The notes: generated by a model not told the origin, from the letters alone. A stretch of 64,000 bases of DNA from CALBJU01 sp965247125 (GCA_965247125.1 CBDFGO010000001.1:496001-560000), one strand, 5' to 3'. Shown: positions 45,536 to 53,842, counted from the first letter of the stretch. Translations and numbers: made by a program.

Positions 45536-46501
45536 TTAGTTATTCGATACCGAAACGCTTACTGAATCAGTTCCAATCACGATTTCGGTACGCATTCCCT
45601 CCAGTAGGCTTTCTACTCCCGACATAGCCTCCATAATCATCAGCTCAATTTCTTGATTCATCGCTGAGCTGTCCATGGATACGGCTACTCCGAGCCCTCC
45701 AAGGCGCTGAATACGGACAAGTTCGCTCAGGCGCTCAACCTGAGCCGCATTTCCCGCGGCCGATATTTGCGCTCTCGAGAGACGCTCTCTTCGCCGATCA
45801 AAGCGCCGGGTCTCCCGGTCCATTTCGTCGGCAAGATGATCATTCCATCGCACCATTTTTCGATCATCCAAGTCGCGAGCCATGGGCTGGTAGGTTGGAG
45901 ATTCCACTAAATCGCCAAGTTTCGGGTCGATCACGACATGAATACCATTGGCGTCTGAAGCGAAACGGAAATGGCGACCAGCTTCTGCGGGGGCGACTTC
46001 GACCGTTTCAGCAAATTTGACCATCGCTTCCAATCGATTTCCCAGCGCTTCGAAGTCAGCTGAGAAAAACGTTGGGACAGTCGGGGTCTCGGGTGCTAAG
46101 GGCGTAATGGGTGCCGGCTCCGCATATAAAATTCCCTTATCAGCTTCTGTGAACAGTGGGGATGGCAGGGCATCGGGCGCGTCCATGTATAGCATGAACT
46201 CAGCTTCCTCGCCAGTAATCGCTTCTCCTTTGGCACTCAAATTCAATACGTTCGCTGCGACCAGCTCGATCTGCTCCGGTGACAACTCCTGCTTGGCGAC
46301 GCGATCGCTGAACCGATCGAACGCCTCGACGATGCGTTCTCGAGATTCGTCATTTGTCGCAAGAGCAGCGAGGCGCGTTCCAAGTGCGTCCATCGTGTAC
46401 ACCATAATATCCTGCTTATTCTGTGTGAACAGGAGGTAGCCGCTGATCGCAACAACGATCAATAAAACAATCACACCGTAATCTTTCAGAATATCTTTCA
46501 T
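45536..46501 (-). CDS. Hypothetical single-pass membrane protein
   Basis: 321 residues. One N-terminal membrane segment (about residues 8-25, V-I-V-L-L-I-V-V-A-I-S-G-Y-L-L-F) after a short charged tip, then a long acidic/basic, mostly helical soluble domain with a proline-rich stretch near residue 130-145 (A-P-I-T-P-L-A-P-E-T-P). A basic region D-R-R-R-E-R-L-S-R lies near 240. No family recognised. It precedes queD in the same direction by about 90 bp. Confidence 0.7.
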   Translation of the reverse strand: MKDILKDYGVIVLLIVVAISGYLLFTQNKQDIMVYTMDALGTRLAALATNDESRERIVEAFDRFSDRVAKQELSPEQIELVAANVLNLSAKGEAITGEEAEFMLYMDAPDALPSPLFTEADKGILYAEPAPITPLAPETPTVPTFFSADFEALGNRLEAMVKFAETVEVAPAEAGRHFRFASDANGIHVVIDPKLGDLVESPTYQPMARDLDDRKMVRWNDHLADEMDRETRRFDRRRERLSRAQISAAGNAAQVERLSELVRIQRLGGLGVAVSMDSSAMNQEIELMIMEAMSGVESLLEGMRTEIVIGTDSVSVSVSNN

Positions 46502-46823
46502 AACGCATCGAGCAAAATCTGCATACGAAGTTGATCGGTTAAGTTTCCAGATGTGAGCGTATTGTATCTAGAAAACAGTCGGTTTCCCGCCTCTCGTTAT
46601 GTTGAGGTTTCTGGGGAAGGCTGTAGCTGCATTAGGTCCTGTTTGTCAGTGAACCTGTCCGTTATATCAGCCCCCCGCCTGACCCAAGCAGAAGGCTGAG
46701 GAGTTTACGAGGCCCGGATCATTTCGCGTGATACTGTGAGCCTGCATATACAATGTCCGCCGCCTGGGTCGGGATGGGAAACCGGAATCATTATCCGTTT
46801 CACGTTACAAACCGGAGTGACTC
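46502..46823 (+). ncRNA. Non-coding left end of IS110-type element; putative bridge RNA region
   Basis: 322 bp without an ORF directly upstream of an IS110-type recombinase, whose downstream non-coding end is only about 13 bp. In IS110-group elements the bridge (seek) RNA is encoded in the long upstream end; this position and size fit. Part of the interval may be host sequence. The exact RNA limits and structure were not solved. Confidence 0.45.
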
Positions 46824-47828
46824 ATGTGCACTAATGTCTTTGTTGGCTGCGATATAAGCAAGGCGACGATCGATGTATGTATCCACCAAGAAAATCGTTC
46901 TGCTCGCCAGAAACAGTTTTTAAATACCGCAGCAGGTCATGGCCAGCTCATCAAGTGGATTATGGAGCCTGGAGCGTTCGTGCGTGTGGTGATCGAGGCA
47001 ACGGGCAATTACAGTCTCGACCTCGCGCTGACCCTTGATTCGTGTTCCGCTGTTGAACTGATGGTAGCCAATCCATCTGCCACGCGTCAGTTTGCACGAG
47101 CACAAATGCGCCGATCAAAGACAGACCGCGTCGATGCCGATATGCTGGCCGATTTTGCAAGCCGCATGGTATTTGTGCTCTGGACACCTCCGAAAGACGA
47201 GATTCTAGAGCTCAGAGGCATGTCGCGCCGCATGCATGCCCTCACCACAGAGAGAACCCGCGAGCAAGCACGGTTGCACCAAGCCTGTGCAACTGTGACC
47301 ACATCAGCCATCGTAATCAATGACATCGAGGTGAACATTCGACATCTGGAACGCAGACTCGCCGCCATGCTAGAACAGGCAATTCGTTTAATTGAAGGGC
47401 ACGACCAGATGAATTCCGCATTTCTGCTACTCACCAGCATTCGAGGAATTGCACAGAAAAGCGCTGTCATGATTCTGCCAGAAATCTTGATTCTGCCCGA
47501 TGGCATGTCCGTACGTCAGTGGGTAGCACATGCAGGACTTGATCCTCGCAAATACACTTCTGGCGACTCGGTCGCAAAGCGTGAGCGTATTTCAAAGATG
47601 GGAAACGTCAAGCTCAGGCGAGCACTCTACATGCCCGCACTCGTAGCCATCAAATGGGAGCCCAACATCATGGCCTTCTACGAACACCTGATCGCCCAGG
47701 GCAAAAAACCACTTGTGGCCATCGTTGCAGTCATGAGAAAACTGCTGCACTCCATTTTTGGGATGCTCAAGAACGAAACTCCTTTTAAAGGAGAGAAATT
47801 CTACCAGATACCCGCTGTGAAGGCTTGA
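46824..47828 (+). CDS. IS110-family recombinase (IS110 group)
   Basis: 334 residues. The N-terminal RuvC-like DEDD domain starts F-V-G-C-D-I-S-K-A (first Asp), with E-A-T-G-N-Y, and the acidic D-R-V-D-A-D-M-L-A. The C-terminal Transposase_20 domain has I-R-G-I-A (helix-hairpin-helix-like), W-V-A-H-A-G-L-D-P and the serine-containing T-S-G-D-S-V. It uses a bridge RNA to pick target and donor. Unlike the elements at 47943 and 52464, its long non-coding side is upstream. Confidence 0.88.
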   Translation: MCTNVFVGCDISKATIDVCIHQENRSARQKQFLNTAAGHGQLIKWIMEPGAFVRVVIEATGNYSLDLALTLDSCSAVELMVANPSATRQFARAQMRRSKTDRVDADMLADFASRMVFVLWTPPKDEILELRGMSRRMHALTTERTREQARLHQACATVTTSAIVINDIEVNIRHLERRLAAMLEQAIRLIEGHDQMNSAFLLLTSIRGIAQKSAVMILPEILILPDGMSVRQWVAHAGLDPRKYTSGDSVAKRERISKMGNVKLRRALYMPALVAIKWEPNIMAFYEHLIAQGKKPLVAIVAVMRKLLHSIFGMLKNETPFKGEKFYQIPAVKA

Positions 47829-47841
47829 TTTTCAAGAGAGT

Positions 47842-47942
47842 ATATAACGGCTGGCGGAATTGCGGCGAGCATACGCCCTCCTTCCTGAAAGTAATCGTTT
47901 CCGACCGACTCAGCCAGTCGTGCGAGTGCGCAACATGCGCTT
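47842..47942 (-). repeat. attC-like site A (its other end, 49292-49298, lies beyond an inserted IS)
   Basis: On the minus strand the site reads GCCTAAC (49298-49292) [IS] AAGCGCATGTTGCG... ending CCGCCAGCCGTTATAT (47842). Outer boxes GCCTAAC/GTTATAT-type and inner TTGCG/CGCAA boxes match integron attC layout. It sits 16 bp downstream of the minus-strand NTF2-like gene (stop 49315). Confidence 0.7.
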
Positions 47943-48013
47943 GATATTTCCAAGAAGGCCCCTGCCTCCGACATTAGGAGTGCATAGATCTAACTCAAAA
48001 ACAGAGGCACCTC

Positions 48014-49039
48014 ATGGAAACAGTCTATTTCACGGGTATCGATCAGCATAAGCGAACAAGCTTTCTGACCACACTCGATTCAGACGGAGATATCGTACGC
48101 TCCGTAAAACTCAAAAACAATCCGGATTCGATTCGGGCCTACTTCCGAACCCTTCCAGGAGAGCACCACGCAACCGTTGAAACGACAACGGGCTGGTACT
48201 GGATGAACGATCTGCTCGAACGAGAAGGAGTTGATCTCAGCCTGGCCCACGCCAAGTTTGTCAAGGCGATATCCTACGCGAAGGTCAAAACCGACAAGGT
48301 CGATGCGCACACACTGGCTCAGCTGCTCAGGGTGGGATTGATCCCGGAAGCCCACAAAATATCATCGGAGATGCGCGATGTCCGAGACACGCTTCGCACT
48401 CGTCTGCACCTGGTCGAGAAACGAGTATCGGCACAAAACTCGGTGCACCGGGTGCTCGAGAAGTTCAACACAGATTCAGTTGATGATTTGCCTGAACTCT
48501 TTCGTCTTCAGGCTGGCCTTCACTCCGAACGAGTGGCATTGATCAACGAGCAGATCAAGATGATCGACCGGGCGCTAAATGCCCTTCTTCTTGATAGTGA
48601 AGACATTCAGCGACTGCTCTGGATTCCGGGTATTGGAAGGCTGAACGCATTTACGATCTATCTCGAGGTCGATGGCATCGAACGCTTTGCGAGCGTGAAG
48701 AACTTCTATTCCTACTGCCGCCTCGTTCCGGGAGCGCATAACTCAGGCGGCAAAACGCGCCACCGATCCTCGAAAGAGGGCAACAAGTATCTCAAGATTG
48801 CTTTCTCGCACGCGGCCACGCGGGCCATCCAGTACTACCCCATCGTGAAAAAGTATTATCACCGCATGGCCAGAAAGAAAGGAGCGCCCATTGCCCGTGC
48901 GCTCGTGGCCAAAGAAATCGCAAGGTCCGTTTACTTCGTGCTCCAGACGGATAAGCCGTATAACCAACTATTCAAAGGAATGAGATTGGAACGCTCCAAG
49001 CTCTCCTCGTGGCCTCGCAGGGCAAGCCCCGATGCATAA
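48014..49039 (+). CDS. IS1111-type recombinase, copy 1
   Basis: 341 residues, DEDD-type recombinase: G-I-D-Q-H-K (first Asp), V-E-T-T-T-G-W-Y-W, D-K-V-D-A-H-T-L-A (third/fourth acidic), then a coiled middle part and the C-terminal domain with I-P-G-I-G-R and Y-C-R-L-V-P-G-A-H-N-S-G. Protein sequence identical to copy 2; the three base differences I saw are synonymous. It inserts the element site-specifically into attC cores. Confidence 0.9.
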   Translation: METVYFTGIDQHKRTSFLTTLDSDGDIVRSVKLKNNPDSIRAYFRTLPGEHHATVETTTGWYWMNDLLEREGVDLSLAHAKFVKAISYAKVKTDKVDAHTLAQLLRVGLIPEAHKISSEMRDVRDTLRTRLHLVEKRVSAQNSVHRVLEKFNTDSVDDLPELFRLQAGLHSERVALINEQIKMIDRALNALLLDSEDIQRLLWIPGIGRLNAFTIYLEVDGIERFASVKNFYSYCRLVPGAHNSGGKTRHRSSKEGNKYLKIAFSHAATRAIQYYPIVKKYYHRMARKKGAPIARALVAKEIARSVYFVLQTDKPYNQLFKGMRLERSKLSSWPRRASPDA

Positions 49040-49276
49040 CCGGATCTGTCCGACAGATCCATGCGCTTGATTGGGAAGCTCAGCGTTCTAACCAGGATCG
49101 TATCTGGGACGGCTCACGAGAGCAATCATTCAATAGGAATGATGGGACCGAAAAGGTGTTTGGTTGCCACTAGATGTGGTTATTCGAATCGATACGAAGC
49201 GGGCGCCACGCAGAACAGCCTTTGAATCGAACTGCTAGAAAAAAAGCACATGAAAGAGCTACGCCCTATTGACATC
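49040..49276 (+). ncRNA. Putative seek/bridge RNA region of IS1111-type copy 1
   Basis: About 237 bp non-coding between the recombinase stop and the right subterminal repeat, against only about 53 bp on the upstream side. IS1111-group elements carry their guide RNA downstream of the recombinase. The same sequence occurs at 53561-53797. It starts with the palindrome-like GATCTGTCCGACAGATC. Confidence 0.55.
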
Positions 49277-49314
49277 GGCCTTCTTAAAGGTGTTAGGCAG
49301 CGCGAGAACGCTTC

Positions 49315-49815
49315 CTAATCACTATTAGCCAGATAAACAAGAGTGGAAATTCTCCACTCACCTTGGTGTCGGAGTAGAGTGAACGCGTCTACTCCTTCCC
49401 ATTCAAAAACGTTACCGGGATCACCAAAGCGAGCGTCATACTCTGTCCATGCCTGAGCTAGGCCGCCCTCCACGCGAATCTTAGTCGATACTAGACGCTC
49501 TTCGAATATTTCTCTACTTCCCGGCCCTTCAGGAGCCTGAGAAACGAATTCAGGAATGGTTGTAGCCACGACGCGCGCGACTGTCTCTCCAGAGGGCGTC
49601 CAAATGGTATTCATAGTCGCACCAGGCCAAAAATGCTCCGCGAAGCGGGGCCAGTCTCGAGCGCTAAACACATCGTAGTATGACTCCAAGAAATGTCGGA
49701 TCTCTGCTTCAGAGGACGTCGAGGCGCCATCGCTTTGTGATGCAGGCGACTCAGCGGGCGGTCCACAAGTCACGGAAACCACCGCAAACGTGATCAAGGC
49801 AAAGTAGACACGCAT
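49315..49815 (-). CDS. NTF2/SnoaL-like lipoprotein (cassette gene 1)
   Basis: 166 residues. Signal sequence with a cysteine at about 17 (V-S-V-T-C-G), then a Ser/Ala-rich linker and an NTF2-like cone fold: I-R-H-F-L-E-S-Y-Y-D-V-F-S-A-R-D-W, W-T-E-Y-D-A-R-F and W-R-I-S-T-L-V-Y. Similar to DUF4440/SnoaL-type small domains, which bind ligands or act as isomerases. It sits between attC site C (before its start) and site A (just after its stop), one gene per attC, as in an integron cassette. Confidence 0.8.
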   Translation of the reverse strand: MRVYFALITFAVVSVTCGPPAESPASQSDGASTSSEAEIRHFLESYYDVFSARDWPRFAEHFWPGATMNTIWTPSGETVARVVATTIPEFVSQAPEGPGSREIFEERLVSTKIRVEGGLAQAWTEYDARFGDPGNVFEWEGVDAFTLLRHQGEWRISTLVYLANSD

Positions 49816-49866
49816 ATTTCTCGAGCTCCATTCAAATGTTTGTTAGACCGAGGCGGTTTTCGCGCT

Positions 49867-49984
49867 GCCTAACGGCTGGCGGAATTGCGGCGAGCATTCG
49901 CCGACTCCCTAGAAAGTAATCGTTTCGAACCTACTCAGCCAGTTGTGCGAGTCCGCAACATGCGCTTGTTATACGGCACTGAGA
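49867..49984 (-). repeat. attC-like site C, uninterrupted
   Basis: 118 bp. Minus strand: GTATAAC-AAGCGCATG-TTGCGG-ACTCGC ... GCTCG-CCGCAA-TTCCGCCAGCC-GTTAGGC. Outer R boxes, unpaired spacers and inner L boxes have the order of attC. It is about 75 bp downstream of the cyclase gene stop (50058). This intact site shows where the IS elements interrupt sites A and B. Confidence 0.78.
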
Positions 49985-50057
49985 CAACTAGTGAAGAAGA
50001 AGGCCATTGATTTCAACACGCTGAGTACATAATCATTTGGATCGATGCCGAAGAGTT

Positions 50058-51101
50058 TTAGGCAAGTCCGACCAACTCCACGGGCTCCACCTTCCCTCGG
50101 AGGGCGATGGGACCTAATTCTTCGACCGGAATATTCTCAGGTACCATCAGCACGTCGAGGAGCCGCCGGGAGACGACGAAGCGTCTTTCCAACTCGTTGC
50201 ACATTGCTTGAATTCTGGCAGTTGTGTTTAAGACATCGCCGTTGTACACGATCTCCTTCTTGAGATCCCCGATTTCGGCTGTAATAACCGTTCCAAAGTG
50301 TGCACCAGCCTTGTATTCGGGTATAACACCGTAGCGATCTAGATAGTATTGTTTACGATTTTCGATCGCCTCGTCTATGGCGAAAAAGACCCGCAGGCAA
50401 TTCGCATTCCGCGTCCCTACTGTTCGCTTCCAGGTAATTACTACCTCGTCTCCGACGTATTGGTAAATCTCGCCGCCGGTGTTCAGGACCGGAAGGGATA
50501 AGTCCCGGAAGAAGTCGTTCAAGAATGAATAATAGGCGTCCGGCGACAGTTGCTCCGCCAGGCTCGTAGAGCCCTTTAGATCGAGAAACATGAATACGCG
50601 GTGCTCATGTCTTGGCCGTCGATAACTCCCCAGAAAGACCTTGACGAGCACTCCTTGACCCAGCAGTCGATCGAGCTGCCGGAAGAAGATGATGATCACA
50701 AAGAGCATCAGGATCGCACCGACGAAAGTGTAGAACTCAGCCTGCTCGAACAGGCTCAATAAACTCTGGTCCGACGTCGGATTTTCCGTCATTGACAGGA
50801 CGCCGAAAATCAGACCGAGAGAGACAATCACGGCGGTCAGGACAAGGAAATATGTAATCGTCTTCGTCAGAAGCGCCACCGTGAATGGGAGATGCCCCAT
50901 TCGCTCTGCGAAACTGGACTCTTCCAGGAGTGCGAGACATACGCCAAAAGCAATTCCAATGCTGGAGGCAAAAACCGTGGGGAGGCGTAGCTCACCGGTT
51001 TCATACTTCGCCAAGAGGACGTCGTGAATCATCACGTAAATCACGCACACCAACGTGATCCAGAACGTGGAGCGGAGCCGGCGAGTGGTTTGTGGGGTCA
51101 T
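50058..51101 (-). CDS. Membrane-anchored class III nucleotidyl cyclase (cassette gene 2)
   Basis: 347 residues. Four hydrophobic segments (about 12-30, 43-60, 75-100, 122-142) precede a class III cyclase domain (about 165-347): metal Asp in F-L-D-L-K-G-S-T (about 175), second Asp in Y-V-G-D-E-V-V-I-T-W, and an N-T-T-A-R-I-Q transition-state-type segment. It makes a cyclic nucleotide (cAMP likely; others possible). Being a single gene between two attC-like sites, it is a candidate cassette cargo. No effector with a matching sensor is adjacent. Confidence 0.85.
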   Translation of the reverse strand: MTPQTTRRLRSTFWITLVCVIYVMIHDVLLAKYETGELRLPTVFASSIGIAFGVCLALLEESSFAERMGHLPFTVALLTKTITYFLVLTAVIVSLGLIFGVLSMTENPTSDQSLLSLFEQAEFYTFVGAILMLFVIIIFFRQLDRLLGQGVLVKVFLGSYRRPRHEHRVFMFLDLKGSTSLAEQLSPDAYYSFLNDFFRDLSLPVLNTGGEIYQYVGDEVVITWKRTVGTRNANCLRVFFAIDEAIENRKQYYLDRYGVIPEYKAGAHFGTVITAEIGDLKKEIVYNGDVLNTTARIQAMCNELERRFVVSRRLLDVLMVPENIPVEELGPIALRGKVEPVELVGLA

Positions 51102-51328
51102 GGTAAATTACCCTGGCGAGATACTGATCGGATGCTTCCTCGCACGTTAGATGGAAGACATCGTCACCAGCTTTTACTCTGTGTGATCTTTCATTTGGAT
51201 TGGGGCGCGGAAATCAATTCTGTCGACGGACCTCGATTTCATACAAGACTATGCCCCGTGGACGAGAGCTGAACAACTGTGAAAAACTAGCAGGCTATAC
51301 AATCACGTCGATCGCGATCGCCAGTGCC

Positions 51329-51436
51329 GTATGACGGCTGGCGGATTTGCGGCGAGAATTCGCTCACCTATCAGAAAGTAATCCTTTCCAACCGACTCAA
51401 CCAGTCGTGCGAGCCCGCAATATGCGCTTGTTAGGC
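51329..51436 (-). repeat. attC-like site D
   Basis: 108 bp. Minus strand starts GCCTAAC-AAGCGC at 51436, has TTGCGGGCTCGC and ends CCGCCAGCC-GTCATAC at 51329 (core box mutated, GTCA instead of GTTA). Begins 8 bp after the stop of the arginase-fold gene (51445). Confidence 0.75.
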
Positions 51437-51444
51437 GGCGAACC

Positions 51445-52347
51445 TCAATCCGACAGGACTGACACCAGAAACTCAGCCAAATTCCTTCCCGCCTGTTCCT
51501 CAGCATCCTTCTCTGGGTCGTAAATGGTTACCTCGAGCCCAGCTGCTTTTTTATTTTCGAGCAAGGGTGAAAGAAGCTGTCCTAATTCCTCGTACGTAAG
51601 ACCACCTTCCTGAGGTGAATCGACAGCTGGCATCAAGTCTGTACTTAAAACATCTACGTCCAGATGAATCCAAAATCCGTCTATCTGTTCGTCGCCAAAC
51701 TTAGCAAGGATCTGTTCTGCAATCTCCTCCGGTCGGGAACGTCGAAATTGATTGAGCGGAATAGTAGAGATGTCGGTCGAGGCAATTGCGAGCGTTTCAG
51801 AGCCCATCTCGAATGCAGACGCCCGATTCGCAACCACAATCACGTCCTCGTCTTGAACAGTTGAACCCGATCCACTTAGCCTGGTCAAAATGTCTGGTCC
51901 GCGTCCGGTAACAAGCGCTAGGTCCATTCCTGCAGCACCTCCGGTCGTCGATTTACTTGGCGTATGAAAGTCATCATGTCCGTCTATAAACACGAGACCA
52001 AATCGTCCAACGTTTAGCAGGCCGAGCATTGAACCCAACAGTATGCTACAGTCTCCTCCGAGGACCAGCGAAAAGAGATCATTTCTGTAGTTGTTAGAGA
52101 CAGCTTTTGCTAGATCAAATGAGTACGTTTTGATGGACTCCGCATTACGAATACCTATCGACTCGTCAAACTCGAAACTGTACTCAGGTGGTGTCACCGT
52201 GAGACGGTTTAAAATCAACGGGAGTGAGGCTAGACCGTGCCTTAGCAAGACCTCAGGGGCTTTGTTAGCTCCCGGCTCGTGATCTTCAATCAATGGTTTT
52301 AGGCCAAGATTGCTAGGAGCACTAAGAATGGAAAGGTGTTTCGGCAA
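51445..52347 (-). CDS. Arginase/agmatinase-fold (ureohydrolase) protein (cassette gene 3)
   Basis: About 300 residues from a TTG at 52347, 16 bp after the core box of attC site B; a longer frame from 52401 would start inside attC and is rejected. Binuclear metal ligands: G-G-D-C-S (His replaced by Cys), D-G-H-D-D-F-H (Asp, His, Asp), H-L-D-V-D-V-L (two Asp). The first motif normally is G-G-D-H-S, so one metal ligand is altered, as in some formimidoglutamase- or unusual ureohydrolase-like members. Substrate unknown. Confidence 0.78.
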   Translation of the reverse strand: MPKHLSILSAPSNLGLKPLIEDHEPGANKAPEVLLRHGLASLPLILNRLTVTPPEYSFEFDESIGIRNAESIKTYSFDLAKAVSNNYRNDLFSLVLGGDCSILLGSMLGLLNVGRFGLVFIDGHDDFHTPSKSTTGGAAGMDLALVTGRGPDILTRLSGSGSTVQDEDVIVVANRASAFEMGSETLAIASTDISTIPLNQFRRSRPEEIAEQILAKFGDEQIDGFWIHLDVDVLSTDLMPAVDSPQEGGLTYEELGQLLSPLLENKKAAGLEVTIYDPEKDAEEQAGRNLAEFLVSVLSD

Positions 52348-52362
52348 TGGTTTCGAAGAACC

Positions 52363-52463
52363 GTCTAACGGCTGGCGGATTTGCGGCGAGCATACGCTCA
52401 CCTATCAGAAAGTAATCGTTTCAGACCGACTCAGCCAGTTGTGCGAGCCCGCAACATGCGCTT
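52363..52463 (-). repeat. attC-like site B (its other end, 53813-53819, lies beyond an inserted IS)
   Basis: Minus strand: GTATAAC (53819-53813) [IS copy 2] AAGCGCATGTTGCGGGCTCGC ... CCGCCAGCC-GTTAGAC (52363). Same interruption point as site A. Confidence 0.72.
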
Positions 52464-52534
52464 GATATTTCCAAGAAGGCCCCTGCCTCCGACATTAGGA
52501 GTGCATAGATCTAACTCAAAAACAGAGGCACCTC

Positions 52535-53560
52535 ATGGAAACAGTCTATTTCACGGGTATCGATCAGCATAAGCGAACAAGCTTTCTGACCACACTCGAT
52601 TCAGACGGAGATATCGTACGCTCCGTAAAACTCAAAAACAATCCGGATTCGATTCGGGCCTACTTCCGAACCCTTCCAGGAGAGCACCACGCAACCGTTG
52701 AAACGACAACGGGCTGGTACTGGATGAACGATCTGCTCGAACGAGAAGGAGTTGATCTCAGCCTGGCCCACGCCAAGTTTGTCAAGGCGATATCCTACGC
52801 GAAGGTCAAAACCGACAAGGTCGATGCGCACACACTGGCTCAGCTGCTCAGGGTGGGATTGATCCCGGAAGCCCACAAAATATCATCGGAGATGCGCGAT
52901 GTCCGAGACACGCTTCGCACTCGTCTGCACCTGGTCGAGAAACGAGTATCGGCACAAAACTCGGTGCACCGGGTGCTCGAGAAGTTCAACACAGATTCAG
53001 TTGATGATTTGCCTGAACTCTTTCGTCTTCAGGCTGGCCTTCACTCCGAACGAGTGGCATTGATCAACGAGCAGATCAAGATGATCGACCGGGCGCTAAA
53101 TGCCCTTCTTCTTGATAGTGAAGACATTCAGCGACTGCTCTGGATTCCGGGTATTGGAAGGCTGAACGCATTTACGATCTATCTCGAAGTCGATGGCATC
53201 GAACGCTTTGCGAGCGTGAAGAACTTCTATTCCTACTGCCGCCTCGTTCCGGGAGCGCATAACTCAGGCGGCAAAACGCGCCACCGATCCTCGAAAGAGG
53301 GCAACAAGTATCTCAAGATTGCTTTCTCGCACGCGGCCACGCGGGCGATTCAGTACTACCCCATCGTGAAAAAGTATTATCACCGCATGGCCAGAAAGAA
53401 AGGAGCGCCCATTGCCCGTGCGCTCGTGGCCAAAGAAATCGCAAGGTCCGTTTACTTCGTGCTCCAGACGGATAAGCCGTATAACCAACTATTCAAAGGA
53501 ATGAGATTGGAACGCTCCAAGCTCTCCTCGTGGCCTCGCAGGGCAAGCCCCGATGCATAA
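52535..53560 (+). CDS. IS1111-type recombinase, copy 2
   Basis: 341 residues, identical in protein sequence to the gene at 48014-49039. Visible base differences are silent (GAG/GAA; GCC ATC / GCG ATT), so both copies look functional and either diverged slightly under selection or arrived separately. Confidence 0.9.
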   Translation: METVYFTGIDQHKRTSFLTTLDSDGDIVRSVKLKNNPDSIRAYFRTLPGEHHATVETTTGWYWMNDLLEREGVDLSLAHAKFVKAISYAKVKTDKVDAHTLAQLLRVGLIPEAHKISSEMRDVRDTLRTRLHLVEKRVSAQNSVHRVLEKFNTDSVDDLPELFRLQAGLHSERVALINEQIKMIDRALNALLLDSEDIQRLLWIPGIGRLNAFTIYLEVDGIERFASVKNFYSYCRLVPGAHNSGGKTRHRSSKEGNKYLKIAFSHAATRAIQYYPIVKKYYHRMARKKGAPIARALVAKEIARSVYFVLQTDKPYNQLFKGMRLERSKLSSWPRRASPDA

Positions 53561-53797
53561 CCGGATCTGTCCGACAGATCCATGCGCTTGATTGGGAAGC
53601 TCAGCGTTCTAACCAGGATCGTATCTGGGACGGCTCACGAGAGCAATCATTCAATAGGAATGATGGGACCGAAAAGGTGTTTGGTTGCCACTAGATGTGG
53701 TTATTCGAATCGATACGAAGCGGGCGCCACGCAGAACAGCCTTTGAATCGAACTGCTAGAAAAAAAGCACATGAAAGAGCTACGCCCTATTGACATC
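53561..53797 (+). ncRNA. Putative seek/bridge RNA region of IS1111-type copy 2
   Basis: Same non-coding sequence as 49040-49276, as far as I can compare, between the recombinase stop and the right subterminal repeat. Confidence 0.55.
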
Positions 53798-53842
53798 GGC
53801 CTTCTTAAAGGTGTTATACACACCCTGAAAGGCACGATCGAA

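Larger units (their letters stand above)
47943..49291 (+). mobile_element. IS1111-type element (IS110 family), copy 1, in attC site A
   Basis: 1349 bp. Limits are set by comparison with copy 2 (52464-53812): sequence is shared between these points and the flanks recombine to an uninterrupted attC core. Subterminal inverted repeats AAGAAGGCC (47952-47960) and GGCCTTCTT (49277-49285) lie a few bases inside each end, a feature of the IS1111 subgroup. A one-base uncertainty remains at the ends because of a shared G. Confidence 0.88.
52464..53812 (+). mobile_element. IS1111-type element (IS110 family), copy 2, in attC site B
   Basis: 1349 bp, same length and ends as copy 1. Subterminal repeats AAGAAGGCC (52473-52481) and GGCCTTCTT (53798-53806). 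Flanks rejoin to AAGCGC-side and GTTATAC of an attC core. Confidence 0.88.

Noticed and set aside
1729..51101. Pycsar pair made of the DUF5706 protein and the cassette cyclase
   Set aside because: They are about 48 kb apart in different contexts; nothing in the sequence links them.
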